Assembly: GCF_001618955.1 (NCBI RefSeq)
Contig: NZ_LVYV01000001.1
Coordinates: 379,501-443,500 of the forward strand
Length of the DNA: 64,000 nt
Direction: 5' to 3'
From: Tardiphaga robiniae
GTDB lineage: Bacteria; Pseudomonadota; Alphaproteobacteria; Rhizobiales; Xanthobacteraceae
The notes under the pieces are model-generated. The model was not told where the DNA came from. It ran no database searches and worked only from the letters and a program-made list of their open reading frames with translations. Positions within the stretch are counted from its first letter, which is position 1. Every line of letters starts with the position of its first letter. The translations under genes and the position numbers were made by a program. Below are positions 61,880-64,000 of this stretch, in pieces.

Positions 61880-63823
61880 ATGTACAACGATTCTCTGTTC
61901 AATGCGTTCGCTAGAAGTTACGAAGCCCGAAGTGAGACGGACATGTCGATGTCCGAGTATCTGGAATCCTGCAGAGGGGACCCGATGCGATATGCGAACG
62001 CGGCGGAACGCCTACTGGCGGCGATCGGCGAGCCTCAAATGATAGATACGGCCAAGGATCCACGCCTTGGCCGTATTTTTTTGAATCGTACCATCCGTAG
62101 CTATCCAGCCTTTGCCGGCTTTCACGGCATGGAAGATACGATCGAACGCATCGTCGCCTTCTTCCGCCATGCGGCGCAGGGCCTCGAAGAGCGCAAGCAG
62201 ATTCTCTATCTGCTCGGCCCGGTCGGCGGCGGCAAATCATCGCTTGCCGAGCGCCTCAAGGCCTTGATGGAAGTCCATCCAATCTATGTGCTGAAAGCTG
62301 GCGACGAGCTCAGCCCGGTCTATGAAAGCCCGCTCAGCCTGTTCGATCCCGACACGCTCGGCCCAATGATCGAAGAGAAATACGGCATTCCGCGCCGGCG
62401 GCTTACGGGTCTCATGAGTCCGTGGTGCTATAAGCGGCTCGAAGCTTTCGGCGGCGACATCTCGCAATTCCGCGTCGCCCGCATCCAGCCGTCGCGATTG
62501 CGCCAGATCGCCATCGCCAAAACCGAACCCGGCGACGAGAACAACCAGGACATCTCCTCGCTGGTCGGCAAGGTGGATATCCGCAAGCTCGAAATCTTCG
62601 CCCAGAACGATCCCGACGCCTACAGCTATTCCGGCGGCCTCAACCGCGCCAATCAGGGCGTGCTCGAATTCGTCGAAATGTTCAAGGCGCCGATCAAGAT
62701 GCTGCATCCGCTGCTGACGGCGACGCAGGAAGGCAACTATATCGGCACCGAAAATATCGGCGCAATTCCGTTCACTGGCGTTATTCTCGCTCACTCCAAC
62801 GAGTCCGAGTGGCAGAGTTTCAAGGCCAACAAGAACAACGAAGCCTTCATCGATCGTATCTGCGTCATCAAGGTGCCCTACTGTCTGCGCGTCACCGAAG
62901 AACAGAAGATCTACGAGAAGCTCATTCAGGGCTCCGAACTCGCCACCGCACCTTGCGCACCGGCGACGCTGGAAACCCTGGCGCGCTTCTCCGTGATGTC
63001 GCGGCTGCGCAAGCACGAGAACTCGACGACCTTCGCCAAGATGCGGGTCTATGACGGCGAAAGCCTGAAAGAGTCGGATCCGAAGGCCCGCAGCGTTCAG
63101 GAATACAAGGACGCCGCCGGTGTTGATGAAGGCATGGACGGTGCCTCGACGCGCTTCGCGTTCAAAGTCCTGGCCGCGACCTACAATCACGACACGTCGG
63201 AGATTGGCGCAGATCCCGTACACCTGATGTATACGCTGGAGCAGGCGATCCGCAGGGAGCAGATGCCTGATGAAGTCGAAAAACGTTATCTCGAATTCAT
63301 CAAGGCCGAGCTGGTACCGCGTTATGCGGAGTTCATCGGTCACGAAATCCAGAAAGCTTATCTGGAATCCTATTCGGACTACGGCCAGAACCTGTTCGAT
63401 CGTTACGTCGACTATGCCGATGCCTGGATCGAGGATCAGGACTTCAAGGATCCTGACACCGGACAATTGCTCGATCGCGAATTGCTCAATCAGGAACTGA
63501 GCAAGATCGAAAAGCCGGCCGGAATCGCCAACCCCAAGGACTTCCGCAACGAAGTCGTGAAGTTCTCGCTTCGCTCGCGGGCACAGAACGGTGGAAAGAA
63601 TCCGACCTGGACGAGTTATGAGAAGATCAGGGAAGTCATCGAAAAGCGCATCTTCTCTCAAGTTGAAGATCTGCTTCCAGTGATCTCCTTCGGATCGAAG
63701 AAGGACGGCGAGACCGAGAAAAAGCATGACGACTTCGTCGCGCGGATGGTCGTTCGCGGCTACACCGAGCGCCAGGTTCGCCGTCTCGTCGAATGGTACA
63801 TGCGCGTGAAACAGGCCGGCTGA
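61880..63823 (+). CDS. prkA: PrkA family serine protein kinase
   Basis: The ATG at 61880 follows AGGAGAGAGGG and gives 647 residues. The AAA-type N-terminal domain has Walker A GPVGGGKS at 113-120, and the C-terminal half is the PrkA kinase-like domain. FHGMEDTIERIVAFFRHAAQGLEERKQI near 81-108 and GVILAHSNESEWQSFKANKNNEAF are typical. PrkA (YeaG) acts with YeaH and SpoVR (YcgB) in stationary-phase, nitrogen-limited and spore-related programmes. The yeaH start follows 19 bases later. Confidence 0.96.
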   Translation: MYNDSLFNAFARSYEARSETDMSMSEYLESCRGDPMRYANAAERLLAAIGEPQMIDTAKDPRLGRIFLNRTIRSYPAFAGFHGMEDTIERIVAFFRHAAQGLEERKQILYLLGPVGGGKSSLAERLKALMEVHPIYVLKAGDELSPVYESPLSLFDPDTLGPMIEEKYGIPRRRLTGLMSPWCYKRLEAFGGDISQFRVARIQPSRLRQIAIAKTEPGDENNQDISSLVGKVDIRKLEIFAQNDPDAYSYSGGLNRANQGVLEFVEMFKAPIKMLHPLLTATQEGNYIGTENIGAIPFTGVILAHSNESEWQSFKANKNNEAFIDRICVIKVPYCLRVTEEQKIYEKLIQGSELATAPCAPATLETLARFSVMSRLRKHENSTTFAKMRVYDGESLKESDPKARSVQEYKDAAGVDEGMDGASTRFAFKVLAATYNHDTSEIGADPVHLMYTLEQAIRREQMPDEVEKRYLEFIKAELVPRYAEFIGHEIQKAYLESYSDYGQNLFDRYVDYADAWIEDQDFKDPDTGQLLDRELLNQELSKIEKPAGIANPKDFRNEVVKFSLRSRAQNGGKNPTWTSYEKIREVIEKRIFSQVEDLLPVISFGSKKDGETEKKHDDFVARMVVRGYTERQVRRLVEWYMRVKQAG

Positions 63824-63842
63824 CGCAAGGAGCCAACATAAC

Positions 63843-64000
63843 GTGGCCATGCATATCGTCGATAGACGCCTGAACCCGAGCAGCAAGAGTCTTGAGAACC
63901 GCCAGCGGTTCTTGCGACGCGCGAAAGCTCTGGTTCAGGGAGCCGTCAAGAAAGCCTCCCAGGACCGCGACATCAAAGACGTCCTGGAAGGTGGCGAAGT
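63843..64000 (+). CDS. yeaH: YeaH/YhbH (DUF444) family protein, 5' part
   Basis: AGGAG at 63828-63832 suits a GTG start at 63843 better than the ATG at 63849. The window holds about 52 codons, reading MHIVDRRLNPSSKSLENRQR and on to VKKASQDRDIKDVLEGGE, the conserved YeaH opening. The gene runs off the window. SpoVR is expected next, completing the PrkA-YeaH-SpoVR stress operon. Confidence 0.93.
   Translation, partial: MAMHIVDRRLNPSSKSLENRQRFLRRAKALVQGAVKKASQDRDIKDVLEGGE

Noticed and set aside
62237-63886. Minus-strand 549-codon frame opposite prkA
   Set aside because: Antisense to the conserved PrkA protein; no signal, domain or start site.

Overview
The window is GC-rich, densely packed chromosomal DNA of an alphaproteobacterium. 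Gene content points to the Bradyrhizobium/Rhodopseudomonas/Afipia/Tardiphaga group (Nitrobacteraceae, formerly Bradyrhizobiaceae). The pointers are an NdvA-type cyclic glucan exporter, the cell-cycle regulator TrcR beside ispH-thrB-rnhA, the argJ-mutT-comF-grxC-nitrilase-DUF1178 run, and TAXI-type TRAP and Bug-type solute receptors. The assignment rests on protein resemblance and gene order read by eye, not on a database search. I saw no plasmid, phage or insertion-sequence gene, and no CRISPR array.

Layout. 0-6.6 kb: LrgA/LrgB membrane pair, two divergent PsiF-like exported proteins, an AbrB-type membrane protein, a TonB-dependent siderophore receptor and dsbB. 6.6-12.8 kb: tRNA-Leu(CAA) with its promoter, a Tat-exported glycoside hydrolase-like protein, an alpha/beta hydrolase, a luciferase-like oxidoreductase, an OprB-type porin and a CorA/ZntB transporter. 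12.9-17.8 kb: acetoacetate decarboxylase and 3-hydroxybutyrate dehydrogenase opposite a patatin-like lipase, then a PiT phosphate transporter. 17.9-22.6 kb: two small proteins and a translationally coupled KaiC-like ATPase plus hybrid histidine kinase. 22.7-29.7 kb: thioesterase, nitronate monooxygenase, a GST/TetR divergon with two visible operators, a DedA/YqaA membrane protein, a HisE-like protein and an orphan periplasmic receptor. 29.8-36.4 kb: ndvA, a D-Ala-D-Ala carboxypeptidase, fadD, DUF924 and a peroxiredoxin. 36.5-39.9 kb: ispH-thrB-rnhA opposite trcR. 40-46.3 kb: SMI1/KNR4 protein, small K+ channel, PhnA-like protein, OmpW, a lipoprotein, propionyl-CoA synthetase and two TPR proteins. 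46.4-51.6 kb: a TRAP-TAXI locus with one fused permease and three receptors. 51.7-52.3 kb: a HigBA toxin-antitoxin pair. 52.7-55.7 kb: a Bug receptor, then 1.1 kb of non-coding repeats, then two small exported proteins. 55.9-61.5 kb: the argJ to DUF1178 run. 61.9-64 kb: prkA and the start of yeaH, which runs off the window.

Most of the window is ordinary metabolism and transport. Four items deserve a closer look. The first is the KaiC-like ATPase/hybrid kinase pair, which has no kaiA or kaiB beside it and has a Thr-Tyr in place of the Ser-Thr phosphosite pair. The second is the strong-looking promoter at 53998-54025, which reads into a structured, apparently non-coding element inside a repeat island. 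The third is the three-receptor TAXI locus, with two tandem near-duplicate receptors. The fourth is the TetR/GST divergon, with two matching palindromes. None can be called a new system from sequence alone.

Several non-coding palindromic repeat families are scattered between genes: GTCATTCC-ended elements at 15.9 and 53.8 kb, a related shorter one at 42.7 kb, CCCTCTCCC-ended elements at 36.4, 41.3 and 54.6 kb, and a GTAGCCCG-ended one at 29.6 kb. Many long antisense reading frames over the GC-rich genes were judged to be codon-position shadows and are left out.
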